Counted from the stretch's first letter, positions 1 through 8,358 are shown. The stretch: DNA of 45,959 bases from Gemmatimonadota bacterium (GCA_028875075.1 JAPPGF010000024.1:1-45959), one strand, 5' to 3'. The notes: a model not told the origin generated them from the sequence alone. Translations and numbers: made by a program.

Positions 1-563
1 AAACAGTTAGACGATTTCCTGTCGGGATATTGGATTCTGGCGACCCGCTGGGCCAGCAGCTGCTCGAAGGCGCGCACGCCCTCGGCACTCACCCTGGAGA
101 CTTCAGCGTGCCCCGACCGGAGCGCTCCGCCCGGGATCATGATCCTGACACGCGCCTCGACAGTGGCCGATTCGGGCGGATGCTCTGCGTCGGCCAGGCG
201 GAGCCGTAGTGAGACCGGCGCCCGGTATGTCCGGGGTATCCGCTCCCGAACTGCGCTGGCGAGTGCCGCCAGGGCCGGGCGCGGGTCCACTAGCTCCGGA
301 CCACCGATCACCAGCGCGAGGTTGCCCTGAATGCCGCGCGAGGTCTCGTCCAGGAAAGCATCCACGCTGACCGACTCGTCCAACGCGACAGCGTGGAAGA
401 AGAGGTACGCGCTGCGCGAGCTCTCGCCTCTCCAGCGCCCCCCGTATTCGTAGCTGGTGGTCTTCTGCATGCCCGAGAGGGTCCATCCCGCGGCTTCCAC
501 CCCTTCCTTAACCGCCTCGATGAGCGGTTCGAGAGTGAGCAGCGGCGCGTGTGCCGGGTTCAT
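1..563 (-). CDS. Unknown protein, 3'-truncated by the window edge
   Basis: Reading the minus strand from the ATG at 563 gives an uninterrupted frame of 187 codons that runs off the left edge, so the C-terminus is missing. The start is supported by AGGAG about 8 bases upstream. The protein begins MNPAHAPLLTLEPLIEAV and contains GWTLSGMQKTTSYEYGGRW and a hydrophobic strand GNLALVIGGPEL. It has no signal peptide or membrane segment. Composition and codon use look coding (GC-rich third positions). I do not recognise the family. It diverges from the Fur-type gene at 674, and the 110-bp gap must hold both promoters. Confidence 0.7.
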   Translation of the reverse strand, partial: MNPAHAPLLTLEPLIEAVKEGVEAAGWTLSGMQKTTSYEYGGRWRGESSRSAYLFFHAVALDESVSVDAFLDETSRGIQGNLALVIGGPELVDPRPALAALASAVRERIPRTYRAPVSLRLRLADAEHPPESATVEARVRIMIPGGALRSGHAEVSRVSAEGVRAFEQLLAQRVARIQYPDRKSSNC

Positions 564-610
564 GCGCGGGCTCCTAGGCGAAACGGGGCCTTTTCGAACG
601 GAGGGCGTGA

Positions 611-640
611 TTGACGGGTCGTCGCGATGAGCGCTATTCT
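611..640 (+). promoter_or_regulatory. Candidate sigma-70 promoter for the Fur-family gene
   Basis: TTGACG at 611-616 and TATTCT at 635-640 are separated by 18 bases. They lie 34 bases upstream of the GTG start of the Fur-family gene, in the divergent intergenic gap. The -35 matches 5 of 6 consensus positions and the -10 matches 4 of 6. No clear Fur-box dyad was seen. Confidence 0.45.
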
Positions 641-673
641 GTTCATGGCTCTACCTAGTGACGAGGTTGGGGC

Positions 674-1150
674 GTGATCGCAAAACTCGGAGAAACTCGC
701 GATTCGGTCGACCCCGTGGAGCGACAGTTGCGGGGAGCGCTCGAGGCTCGTGGTCAGCGCTACACCCCACAGCGCGCGGCCGTGTACCGCTTCCTGCACG
801 CGACCGACGTCCATCCCACGGCCGAGGAAGTATTCGGCACCGTCCGGGGCGAGTTGCCCGGCATCTCCCTCGCGACCGTGTACAAGAGCCTCGAGACGCT
901 GGTCCGCTGTGGACTGGCCCAGAAGCTCACCTACGGGGACAGCTCGGCCCGCTACGACGGACGTACAGACCCGCACCCGCATATCCGGTGTCTTGCGTGC
1001 GGCCGGGTCGGTGACATTCCGGCTCATCTCCCGTCCGCCGAAGTCAATCGCCTGAGCGGCCGTGTCGGCGCCTTCCGCGTGACGGGCTACCGCGTCGAGC
1101 TGACGGGTTACTGCCGCGCGTGCGATCCGGGCGAGACTGCCCAGGCCTGA
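674..1150 (+). CDS. Fur/PerR-family metal-dependent transcriptional regulator
   Basis: The 158-residue protein has Fur-family layout. A winged-helix DNA-binding half carries TPQRAAVYRFL (31-41) and the recognition-helix motif ISLATVYKSLETL (64-76). The C-terminal dimerisation/metal half carries HPHIRC. Two CxxC pairs, C106/C109 and C147/C150, match the structural zinc site of the family, and H101/H103 fit the regulatory metal site. Members repress metal-uptake or peroxide genes depending on Fe, Zn, Mn or H2O2. The metal here cannot be assigned from sequence; the CxxC pairs and short length resemble PerR. The start is GTG with GAGG 7-10 bases upstream. No obvious target gene is adjacent. Confidence 0.9.
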   Translation: MIAKLGETRDSVDPVERQLRGALEARGQRYTPQRAAVYRFLHATDVHPTAEEVFGTVRGELPGISLATVYKSLETLVRCGLAQKLTYGDSSARYDGRTDPHPHIRCLACGRVGDIPAHLPSAEVNRLSGRVGAFRVTGYRVELTGYCRACDPGETAQA

Positions 1151-1261
1151 CCGTCGGCGTTCCACCTCGCCCGGCCCGTTCCCTCCGTGCCTCTCGGGGG
1201 CCGGCGTCGCGCCCGCGAACTTGCAGCTGCCCCGGCATCGAGGCGCTGATCGCGTATCCCT

Positions 1262-3193
1262 ATGGCCGGTAAGACACGTTCTAGGCGCGCGGTCGGGCTC
1301 GTCGCGACGGTGCTCTGCACGGGCGCCGCGGCGGTGCCGCTCAACGACGCGGTAAGCGATGATCGGGTCAGCGCCCTGCGCGCAGAGCTTGAGCGAGCGC
1401 TCGGTGGCCGTTGGCGCCAAGAGCGTTACGGCGTTCTCGCGCTCTCGCTCGAGACCGGCGACACGCTCTACGCACACGGTGCGCACGAGGCGCTGGCGCC
1501 CGCATCGAATCTGAAGCTGCTCACGGCGGCCGCTGCGCTCCGTTACCTGGGTCCCGAGTACCGGTACCGTACGTTCCTGCTCGCCTCGGGCCCGATTGAA
1601 GCGGGTCGGCTGCGGGGCGATCTGATCCTCTACGGCACCGGTGATCCCGGCCTCTCCGACCGGTCCCCCGGCGACCGAGCGGCTCCGCTCGAGGCGTTTG
1701 CCGACTCGCTCGCGGCTGCCGGCGTGAGCGTCGTCGAGGGGGACATCGTCGGCGACGGAAGCCTGTTCACCGGCCCCCTGCTGGCGGAGGGCTGGGATAC
1801 AGACGACCTGAACGACTGGTTCGCAGCGCCGGCCTCCGGCCTGTCGTTCAGCGAGAACGTCGTCACACTCCGACTGGTTCCGACCGGGCTCGGGAATCCG
1901 CCGGACGTGATCACCCAGCCGGCGGGGGCCGGGACTCTTGTGAGATTCTTGACTTCGACCCGCCGGGCGGGGCGACGCTTTCTCATCCACCGCACCGATC
2001 CGTCGCAGCCCGTCACGATCGAAGGCTCGCAGCCCCGGGGATGGCGCAATACGTGGCGGCAGATCACCGTGTCGAATCCATCGCGCTACGCGGCCAACGT
2101 GTTCCGGCACGTGCTGGAGAGCCGCGGGATCGCGGTGCTGGGAGAGGTGCGCTCGGTTACCGACGCGTCCTCCTCCGCGATCACCGCCCGGCGCCTATGG
2201 GCCCCTGCGATTCGCTCCGACCGGGCTGTCCCACGTGTGATCGCGAGCCATCGATCCCCGCCGCTGCTCGACTACCTCGTGATCGTGAACAAGGAGAGCC
2301 AGAACCTCTTTGCGGACCTCGCGCTCAAGACGCTGGGCAGAGTCGTCGACGGGGAAGGATCCTATGCAGGAGGCTCTCGGGTGATCCGTCGCTTCCTCGC
2401 TGAGGAAGTGGACTCGGACACGGCGGGCTTGCGTGTCTTCGACGGATCCGGCCTGTCGGCGCTCAACCGCGTGAGCGCCGCGACGTTCGTGGACGTGCTC
2501 GCCTACATGGCTCGCACGCCGCTGTGGGATTCGTACTGGTCGACCTTGCCCGAGGCCGGCAACCCGCGAGAGCTGCGCCGAATGTATCGGACGCCGGCCG
2601 CACGGAACCTGCGCGCAAAGACGGGAACGATCGCACGCGTGTCGGCGCTGTCCGGAGTCGTGAGCTCGGCCAACGGCGAGCGTATCCTGTTCAGCATCCT
2701 GGCCAATAATGTCCGCTCCACCAACCGAGCCAAGCGCCTGGAGGATCGCATCGGCGCGAGGCTGGCGAGCTTCGAGCGGCCCTTCACGCCCCCCCCGCCA
2801 GGGCCCGGCCGCGACACCGGGGACACGACGCCGGAATCGCGGACGACAACCGGGGCGCCCGCCGCCGAGCAGAGCCACACCGTCGCCCGGGGAGAGAACC
2901 TCTCGGTGATCGCGTATCGCTACGGGATCGGCTTGGACGCCTTGGTGCAAGCGAATCCGGGGGTGACCCCGCGGCGACTACAGTCGGGGGCGCGTCTGCG
3001 CATTCCCGCCCCGGCGCCGGCACCTAGGTCGGACATCCGGACGCACCGCGTGAGGCCCGGAGACAGCTTCTGGACGATCGCGCGAGCGTACGGCGTGTCG
3101 CCCAACGATCTCGTCGGGGCGAACCCGACGGTCGATCTTCGTACGATCCGGCCGGGCCAGACCGTACGAATCCCCGCGGGCCCGGATCGCTGA
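1262..3193 (+). CDS. dacB: D-alanyl-D-alanine carboxypeptidase/endopeptidase (PBP4/DacB type, family S13) with two C-terminal LysM domains
   Basis: This periplasmic penicillin-binding enzyme trims D-Ala from peptidoglycan stem peptides and may cleave cross-links. A signal peptide (about 1-25) precedes the S13 fold. The catalytic motifs are visible: SxxK as S82-N-L-K85, SxN as S346-Q-N348, and KTG at K453-T-G455 (AKTGTI). The usual S13 block SGLSFSENVV is present. Residues about 538-581 and 594-640 are two LysM repeats (HTVARGENLSVIAYRYG and HRVRPGDSFWTIARAYG), joined by a Pro/Thr-rich linker and predicted to bind glycan. Typical DacB proteins are about 480 residues, so the 643-residue length reflects this tail. 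The ATG at 1262 has only a weak upstream Shine-Dalgarno. No neighbour suggests an operon. Confidence 0.95.
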   Translation: MAGKTRSRRAVGLVATVLCTGAAAVPLNDAVSDDRVSALRAELERALGGRWRQERYGVLALSLETGDTLYAHGAHEALAPASNLKLLTAAAALRYLGPEYRYRTFLLASGPIEAGRLRGDLILYGTGDPGLSDRSPGDRAAPLEAFADSLAAAGVSVVEGDIVGDGSLFTGPLLAEGWDTDDLNDWFAAPASGLSFSENVVTLRLVPTGLGNPPDVITQPAGAGTLVRFLTSTRRAGRRFLIHRTDPSQPVTIEGSQPRGWRNTWRQITVSNPSRYAANVFRHVLESRGIAVLGEVRSVTDASSSAITARRLWAPAIRSDRAVPRVIASHRSPPLLDYLVIVNKESQNLFADLALKTLGRVVDGEGSYAGGSRVIRRFLAEEVDSDTAGLRVFDGSGLSALNRVSAATFVDVLAYMARTPLWDSYWSTLPEAGNPRELRRMYRTPAARNLRAKTGTIARVSALSGVVSSANGERILFSILANNVRSTNRAKRLEDRIGARLASFERPFTPPPPGPGRDTGDTTPESRTTTGAPAAEQSHTVARGENLSVIAYRYGIGLDALVQANPGVTPRRLQSGARLRIPAPAPAPRSDIRTHRVRPGDSFWTIARAYGVSPNDLVGANPTVDLRTIRPGQTVRIPAGPDR

Positions 3194-3235
3194 AGTCTTG
3201 GCGGCACCGCGAGACGCAGCGCCGAGCGCCAGCCG

Positions 3236-3481
3236 CTAGCGTGCGCCTGCTCCGCGTCCGAGCGCGGAGCGCAGGCGCCTCCTCAGTTCGACGTCCGACA
3301 TGGTCTCGAGCGTCCTGCGGGCCGTTCGCTCGCTGTTCCAGCGCACGTCGAGGAGCGCAAGCCCGTCGCCGCCGCCGCCGGGCTCCAGGAAAAGGAAGTA
3401 GCGACCCTTGTAGTCCGGTCCCGGTCTCTCGCGCACGCCGGCCATCCAGGCGGCACCGGATCCATCCACGAATTCCCTCAT
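3236..3481 (-). CDS. Small conserved-looking protein, paralogous to its upstream neighbour
   Basis: This is an 81-residue soluble protein starting MREFVDGSGAAWMAGV, with a basic tail (RRRLRSALGRGAGAR). The start is well supported by GGGAG about 6 bases upstream. It follows the 75-residue gene at 3499-3726 by 17 bases, and the two proteins align along their length: M-R-x-F-x-D-x-x-G-x-x-W near the start, RE or RER, a hydrophobic strand (YFLFLEP versus AFFAIFVP), then a helix ending in leucines. The function is unknown. The C-terminal codons overlap a strong hairpin at 3243-3278. Confidence 0.7.
   Translation of the reverse strand: MREFVDGSGAAWMAGVRERPGPDYKGRYFLFLEPGGGGDGLALLDVRWNSERTARRTLETMSDVELRRRLRSALGRGAGAR
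3243..3278. other. Strong GC-rich hairpin at the dacB / small-gene convergence
   Basis: GCGCCTGC (3243-3250) pairs with GCAGGCGC (3271-3278), and TCCGCG (3251-3256) pairs with CGCGGA (3263-3268), with a 2-base bulge and a 6-base loop. It lies 50 bases after the dacB stop and inside the last codons of the opposing gene. It could end transcription from either side, but neither side has a T-run. Confidence 0.4.
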
Positions 3482-3498
3482 AGCACTCCCGGCTCCAG

Positions 3499-3726
3499 CT
3501 AGTCCAGCGTCTTGGGGGTGGAACGGGCGAGCAATTCGCCCAAGACGTGTTCGTCGGCCGCCTCCAGCTCACGCTGGGCATCCGCCCAAGAATCGGCCGC
3601 GAGCTGTGTCTGGCGCATCCCCTCATCAGGGACTGAGGGTACGAAGATAGCGAAAAACGCGCCCCAGGACTCACGGCCCGTGACCACCTCCCAGGTGCAG
3701 CCTTCGAGGTCCCGGAACCGGCGCAT
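3499..3726 (-). CDS. Small conserved-looking protein, paralogous to its downstream neighbour
   Basis: This 75-residue protein starts MRRFRDLEGCTWEVVTGRES. The frame stays open to a GTG at 3771, but the ATG at 3726 is chosen because it aligns with the start of the neighbouring paralogue (MREFVDGSGAAW). No start in this frame has a good Shine-Dalgarno, so the start is uncertain. The middle contains RESWGAFFAIFVP. The C-terminal half is an acidic helix (ADAQRELEAADEHVLGELL). There is no signal peptide or known motif, and no function can be assigned. It is probably co-transcribed with the 3236-3481 gene. Confidence 0.6.
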   Translation of the reverse strand: MRRFRDLEGCTWEVVTGRESWGAFFAIFVPSVPDEGMRQTQLAADSWADAQRELEAADEHVLGELLARSTPKTLD

Positions 3727-3896
3727 CAGGCCCAGGCTTGAAGCTTGGAGCATCGCCGACGCCCGATGCACCGCAACCGCACGGACAAGAGACCGACCGC
3801 AGCGATGTACCGGGGCGTGGCTCGCGTGGGCAGCCCTATCGCCCGGGCCAACACCGTGGGCGGCATTCCCGGGCCTCGCTCCGGCCGGACGCTCAC

Positions 3897-4616
3897 TCAG
3901 TCTTCGAGGCGGCGGTGCCGCGCCTCGGGGAACTCGAAGATCAACAGCCCTTCCTCGCTGATCTCCGAGCGCACTCGGAAGCCGTCGTCCATCCCGATCA
4001 GGATCCTCTCAGCAGCGCCCAGGGACAGGTCTAGGCTCGCAGCGACGTCTGTGACGGTCAGCGTGCCTCCGCGCTGGGTCGCCAGCTGGAGCACGCGCCG
4101 TTCGAGCGCGCCGCGCAAGGCCTGCCGCCGCTCCCGGAGCGCCTGCGACCCCCAGAGGAACATCCCCACGCCTCCAAGTCCGAGGGCGCACGCCCCCGCG
4201 ATCATTCCGGACTCAAGCTCTGCCGTTCCGAGCACCAGCGCGGGCACAGCGACCAGCGTCGACAGGACGCCCAGGACACGCCGCTTGAGCCCCCGAGAGG
4301 GGAGCGCCTGCAGACTCGCTCCGGGTTGTTCGGCTTCCTGCGCTCCGGCAAGCGCGTAGCCCCAGCCGAGGCCGCATTGGGGGCAGACCCTGTGGCGGCG
4401 TCTCAGGAACCAATAGACGGCTCCGCCCATTCCCCACGTGAACGCGCTCACGGCGAGCAGCAGGACCAGATGCCCGGGGCGACGAAAATAGGCGATGCCC
4501 TCACCGGAATACCCGCAAAGCGGACAGCGGCGGACGGCGGACGGCGGCAACGCGCCGCATGCGAAACAGCGCCGGTCCTTCGGCGAGAGGCGCTCACCGC
4601 AGCTGGAGCAGCGCAT
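3897..4616 (-). CDS. Zinc-ribbon membrane protein of unknown function
   Basis: The 239-residue protein opens with a zinc ribbon, C3-x-x-C6 and C17-x-x-C20 (MRCSSCGERL, RRCFACG). A second pair set, C31/C34 and C78/C81 (RCPLCG, VCPQCG), lies on either side of a hydrophobic stretch at about 48-71. Two more hydrophobic segments lie at about 112-130 and 137-155. The C-terminal 60 residues (TLTVTDVAASLDLSLGAAER) read like a small winged-helix domain. This combination suggests a membrane-anchored regulator or adaptor, but that is inference. It is transcribed away from the gene at 4715-5704 without overlap. Confidence 0.75.
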   Translation of the reverse strand: MRCSSCGERLSPKDRRCFACGALPPSAVRRCPLCGYSGEGIAYFRRPGHLVLLLAVSAFTWGMGGAVYWFLRRRHRVCPQCGLGWGYALAGAQEAEQPGASLQALPSRGLKRRVLGVLSTLVAVPALVLGTAELESGMIAGACALGLGGVGMFLWGSQALRERRQALRGALERRVLQLATQRGGTLTVTDVAASLDLSLGAAERILIGMDDGFRVRSEISEEGLLIFEFPEARHRRLED

Positions 4617-4714
4617 ACGGAGCCTCAGTGAGTACGGCGGACTTCAGACGTAGCCTCATGGACCTACGCCGATGCGGGCCCGGAGTATTCGAGTCCGGAG
4701 ACTGCTCCGGCAAG

Positions 4715-5704
4715 CTATGGGACAGCCCGCTCCAACTCGATCAGGTCGAGGATCGGGCTGCCGGTGAGCGCCGACGAGGGCGTCCGCACGCGACCGACCA
4801 CGGTGATTCGCTCAAGCGGCGCGAGGGCGAGTGCCTCGTCCACGCGTTCTGGCGCGAGTGCGACGTATACGTAGTTGCCGGATACGTGACGAGTCAGGAG
4901 GAAAGCCTCGCCCGCCTGGAAATCGATCCGCACGCTCTCGGCGCGCTCCACCGAGAGGAACTGGAGCCTGAGAAGCACCACCTGCCCCCGATAGCGCTCC
5001 GGCTCGGCGATCAGTTCGCTCGGCGCCACGTGGGGCGGGCGGACATCCGAAGGCGGCGGGTCGTCGGGAAGGAAGGTCCACCCCTCGAGACGCACCCGGG
5101 CCCAGTCGCCCTCGCGCGCGACCACCTGCAGCTCGGTCCCCCGACTCGTCCGGGCGAGTGTGTCCCCACTCGGGGACGCCAGGATCGCGGCGCCGGCCGA
5201 GCCCGTGCTCCGAACCTCGGCCTGCGCGATCGAGGTATCCGCTTCGGGGCTTGGCCCAGCGGCGAGCTCCGCGCCGTCGTCGGCCGGCCTGGCTTCGGGA
5301 AGGCTGACTGAAGGCCCCCAGATCCAGGCCACGCGGCGAACCCGAATCCAGCCAGGAATCCGCTCCACCTCCTCAAGAAGGGTGCCGCGCTCGACACGCC
5401 CCAGGATCGCACCCGCGGGCCGGGCGCGCACGTTCTCCCCCGGCGCAGACACCACCAAGTCGTAACCGCCCCGGTCAGTGAGCTGAAGCGACCGCGTCCA
5501 AATCCAACCTTCTAGCGCGACCTCGACCCACGCCCCGCGACGGCTCACCACGTCCAGGGCGGTTGTAGCGTCCATGACCGCGATCACCTCGCCCCCCGGT
5601 TCGGCGCGCACGTTCTCGCGGACCCGAAGTTCGGCCGCCTGTGCAAGCGCGTAGGTCGGGATCGCGAATACTAGCAGAGCCGCACCGGGCGCGGACATGC
5701 GCAT
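4715..5704 (-). CDS. Secreted protein with three bacterial SH3-like domains
   Basis: From the ATG at 5704 the 329-residue protein has a signal peptide (MRMSAPGAALLVFAIPTYAL, cleavage near ALAQA). SH3b-like repeats follow at about 25-78, 81-133 and 162-214, each with the LRVRENVRAEP or ENVRARP type opening and a G-W-x-x-V core. The C-terminal 100 residues (RYRGQVVLLRLQFLSV to ITVVGRV) resemble a small beta-barrel domain that I cannot name. Bacterial SH3 domains usually bind cell-wall peptides, so an envelope role is likely. The frame continues upstream to 5827, but that extension lacks coding character and follows no better ribosome-binding site. An in-frame ATG at 5698 is equally possible. 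Confidence 0.75.
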   Translation of the reverse strand: MRMSAPGAALLVFAIPTYALAQAAELRVRENVRAEPGGEVIAVMDATTALDVVSRRGAWVEVALEGWIWTRSLQLTDRGGYDLVVSAPGENVRARPAGAILGRVERGTLLEEVERIPGWIRVRRVAWIWGPSVSLPEARPADDGAELAAGPSPEADTSIAQAEVRSTGSAGAAILASPSGDTLARTSRGTELQVVAREGDWARVRLEGWTFLPDDPPPSDVRPPHVAPSELIAEPERYRGQVVLLRLQFLSVERAESVRIDFQAGEAFLLTRHVSGNYVYVALAPERVDEALALAPLERITVVGRVRTPSSALTGSPILDLIELERAVP

Positions 5705-5848
5705 GGAGAAGAGCTGGCGAAACGAAACCACGCTATGGGGGGTTGAAATGCATCCGCTATCCGGACGCGACCTCGTTACACGAATGTGAGCGGGGTGGAC
5801 GGGAGCGTCAACGCGCGTCACCGGCATCCATCCCCCACACTCGAGGCT

Positions 5849-6547
5849 ATGCGAGTCCTCGGTACGTTCACCGGTCTGATCGCAGCGGCAATCGCCTTCT
5901 TCGTCGGGCCGCAGATACTACCCGCTCAGACCATTCCGTCGGCCTATCGGTTCATCGAGACGCGACAGGAGGCGGGGCCCTTCGCCGGTTGGATCGCATC
6001 CGGCACGGGGCAGTTCGGCTACGGACCGGGGCCGGGCCCGATCTCGGGCGCTCGTTACGAGCTCGGCTTCGGCGGCCCCGTCTCGCTCGAAGGAGTCGTG
6101 GGGGTCATCGACAGCGCCCGCAATATCGTCGATCCGCGACGGGTGGAGGGCAACCGGGTTATCGGCGAGACCCCTGTCACGATGGCTACCGCGGACCTGC
6201 GCCTCAAGCTCAGCGTCACCGGACCGCGCACCTGGCACCGACTCAACCCATTCGTGTTGGTTGGGGCGGGCCTCGCCTGGGATCTCGCGGAGGACAGCGA
6301 GCTCGAGGAAGACATGGAGGAGACCGACCGCTTCGACTTCGGCACCTCCTTCGTGGCAGAAATCGGAGGCGGCCTGCGCTGGTTCGCCACCGAGCGAGTG
6401 ATCCTGCGTACTGACGGCCTATTCTATCTCTGGCGACTCGAGGCGCCGGCGGGATTCCGCGACCCGGACCGTGGTTTCGAGAACGTGGGCCAGTCGGAGT
6501 GGGCGAACGCCACAAGCGTCACGCTCGGCGTCGGATACCGTTTCTGA
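5849..6547 (+). CDS. Outer-membrane beta-barrel protein, OmpA/OprF-like barrel size
   Basis: The start is set at the ATG at 5849, preceded closely by GAGG, because it gives a signal peptide (MRVLGTFTGLIAAAIAFFVG, cleavage near LPAQT). The mature part alternates polar and hydrophobic residues in strands typical of an 8-stranded barrel (LRLKLSVTG, LNPFVLVGAGLAW, FVAEIGGGLRWF, SVTLGVGYRF). It ends in aromatic Phe, as outer-membrane proteins do for BAM recognition. An acidic loop (SELEEDMEETDRFD) interrupts two strands. The protein is 232 residues. Its exact role is unknown. It is divergent from the SH3 protein at 4715-5704 and 45 bases upstream of moeA. Confidence 0.75.
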   Translation: MRVLGTFTGLIAAAIAFFVGPQILPAQTIPSAYRFIETRQEAGPFAGWIASGTGQFGYGPGPGPISGARYELGFGGPVSLEGVVGVIDSARNIVDPRRVEGNRVIGETPVTMATADLRLKLSVTGPRTWHRLNPFVLVGAGLAWDLAEDSELEEDMEETDRFDFGTSFVAEIGGGLRWFATERVILRTDGLFYLWRLEAPAGFRDPDRGFENVGQSEWANATSVTLGVGYRF

Positions 6548-6592
6548 GCGGAGATCCGCGGCCGTGTCGCCTAAGCCTCACCTAGCCGGCCC

Positions 6593-7924
6593 ATGACAAC
6601 CTGGCCCCGGCGCCCCGCCGCGGACTGGCTCAGCGTGACAGAGGCGCGCAGGCGGGTGCTTGCGCTCGTCCGGCCGCTCCCATCTGAGAGCGCTTCGCTG
6701 GACGACGCGCTGGGGCGCGCACTCGCCGAGCCCGTCTTCGCGGGGGCCACGCTTCCTCCCTGGGACAACAGCGCGATGGACGGCTACGCCGTGCGCGGCG
6801 AGGACATCACCGGCGCAAGTTCTCGTTCGCCGATCGAACTCGCCGTGTTGGGAGAAGCGCGAGCCGGCGTGCCCTGGGAGGGCGAGCTCGGAACGGGCCA
6901 GGCGGTCCGCATCATGACCGGGGGGCCTCTTCCCGAAGGCGCGGACTCCGTCGTGCGGGTCGAAGACACGGACGGCGAGGCGCGCACCGGATGGGTCCAA
7001 GTCCGCTCGGATCGTGATCGCGGCCGGAACCGGCGTCCCGGAGGACAGGACATGCGTGCCGGCGACCATCTCCTCCCGGCGGGCCATCGCCTGGACGCGG
7101 CTGCCGTGGCGATCGCCTCGGCAGCGGGACGGTCGGCGGTCTCCGTACATCGGAGGCCGTCGGCGGGGGTGTTGACGAGCGGCGACGAGCTGCGGGGACC
7201 CGACACTTTCGAGGACGTGGGCGCCGGGCGCGGCATCCCGGACAGCAACGGCCCGATGCTCGTAGCCGCCTGCCGTGAGCTCGGGATCTGCGCGGTGCCT
7301 CTGGGCCCGGTGGCCGATCGCGCCGAAGCCGTGCGCACGAGCCTTGAGGAGGCGCGCCACAGCGAGCTGGACTTGCTCGTCACGGTGGGCGGGGCTTCCA
7401 TGGGCGGCACGGACCACTTCCGCGACGTGCTCGGTGCGATGGGCGCCGAGCATGATTTCTGGCGGGTACGCATGCGACCCGGTAGCCCCTTTTCCGCTGG
7501 TACACTGCCGCGTGCCGGGCGGGCGGTGCTCCCGATCCTCGGGCTCCCCGGCAATCCCGCGTCCGCGTTCGTGACCTTCCACCTGTTCGTGCGTGCGGCC
7601 CTGCTCAGGCAGGCAGGCCATCGTCACGTGGACTTGCCGGTCGTAACCGCGCTCGCGCGGAGCGAGCTAAGGGGAGGGGTAAAGCTGACGCACTTCTTGC
7701 GGGTGAGCCTCGAGGCGGATGAGGGCGGTCTGTTCGCCATGCCCACCGGGCCGCCGGGATCGGGGCTTGTGCGGGGGCTGGCGGGCGCCGACGGCCTGGC
7801 GATCATCCCCCAGGGAGTCGAGCGGATTCCCGCTGGCGGCTCGGCGTCCGTGATGCTGCTCCGCCTGCCGTCGGCGGGCGACCTCGCTCGTCTCGCGCCG
7901 CGCGGGCCTCAAGGGGAGCTGTGA
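6593..7924 (+). CDS. moeA: Molybdopterin molybdenumtransferase MoeA
   Basis: This enzyme inserts molybdate into adenylylated molybdopterin in the last steps of molybdenum-cofactor synthesis in the cytoplasm. The 443-residue sequence carries the family blocks in order: PPWDNSAMDGYAVR, IMTGGPLPEGAD, VLTSGDEL, IPDSNGPML, TVGGASMGGTDH and GLPGNPASAFVTF, then the C-terminal MoeA_C domain. Length is normal (about 400-420). The start is ATG at 6593. The stop overlaps the GTG of the M23 peptidase gene by 4 bases (GTGA). No other molybdenum-cofactor gene or molybdoenzyme is in the window. Confidence 0.95.
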   Translation: MTTWPRRPAADWLSVTEARRRVLALVRPLPSESASLDDALGRALAEPVFAGATLPPWDNSAMDGYAVRGEDITGASSRSPIELAVLGEARAGVPWEGELGTGQAVRIMTGGPLPEGADSVVRVEDTDGEARTGWVQVRSDRDRGRNRRPGGQDMRAGDHLLPAGHRLDAAAVAIASAAGRSAVSVHRRPSAGVLTSGDELRGPDTFEDVGAGRGIPDSNGPMLVAACRELGICAVPLGPVADRAEAVRTSLEEARHSELDLLVTVGGASMGGTDHFRDVLGAMGAEHDFWRVRMRPGSPFSAGTLPRAGRAVLPILGLPGNPASAFVTFHLFVRAALLRQAGHRHVDLPVVTALARSELRGGVKLTHFLRVSLEADEGGLFAMPTGPPGSGLVRGLAGADGLAIIPQGVERIPAGGSASVMLLRLPSAGDLARLAPRGPQGEL

Positions 7925-8358
7925 GTTCGCCGGTCTGGCTCCTCATGGTGTGTCTGCCGGCGGCCGGGTGCGCGATTCCGCGCTGGCCAGTGGAGGGGCC
8001 CGTGAGTTCGCCTTTCGGAGTCCGCTGGCGGGGCGCTCTCCCCGAAGTCCACAGGGGAGTGGACATAGCGGTGCCGACCGGCACGGAAGTACGAGCCATG
8101 GCCCCGGGCCGCGTTCTCTTTGCGGGGACCATGGGCAGCTACGGCAACGTGGTCTGGGTCAATCACGGAGGTGAGGTCGTGACGCTCTACGCCCACCTCT
8201 CCCGGATTCTGGTCCGGACCGGGGACGGAGTCTCGCCACGCATGGTCGTGGGTCTGAGCGGCATGAGCGGAGACGCGACTGCTCCCCACTTGCATTTCGA
8301 GCTCTGGCGCTGGGGCCGCGAACGCGATCCCGTGCCGCTGCTAGGGGGGCCTCCCTGA
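7921..8358 (+). CDS. M23/LytM-family peptidase, short lipoprotein
   Basis: This is a predicted zinc endopeptidase of the peptidoglycan-hydrolase family, 145 residues long. The N-terminus is a lipoprotein signal with lipobox AAGC (C17). The LytM core has a full set of metal and catalytic residues: H44 and D48 in HRGVD, H92 in YAHLS, and H123 and H125 in PHLHFEL. It may therefore be active, unlike the degenerate activators EnvC and NlpD. There are no coiled-coil or LysM additions, so it is a bare catalytic domain. The GTG start overlaps the moeA stop, implying coupled translation despite unrelated functions. Confidence 0.9.
   Translation: MSSPVWLLMVCLPAAGCAIPRWPVEGPVSSPFGVRWRGALPEVHRGVDIAVPTGTEVRAMAPGRVLFAGTMGSYGNVVWVNHGGEVVTLYAHLSRILVRTGDGVSPRMVVGLSGMSGDATAPHLHFELWRWGRERDPVPLLGGPP

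Noticed and set aside
560..2110. Long minus-strand open frame of about 516 codons opposite dacB
   Set aside because: It is antisense to a clear S13 carboxypeptidase, has Arg/Pro/Gly-rich composition typical of GC-rich shadow frames, and shows no domain.
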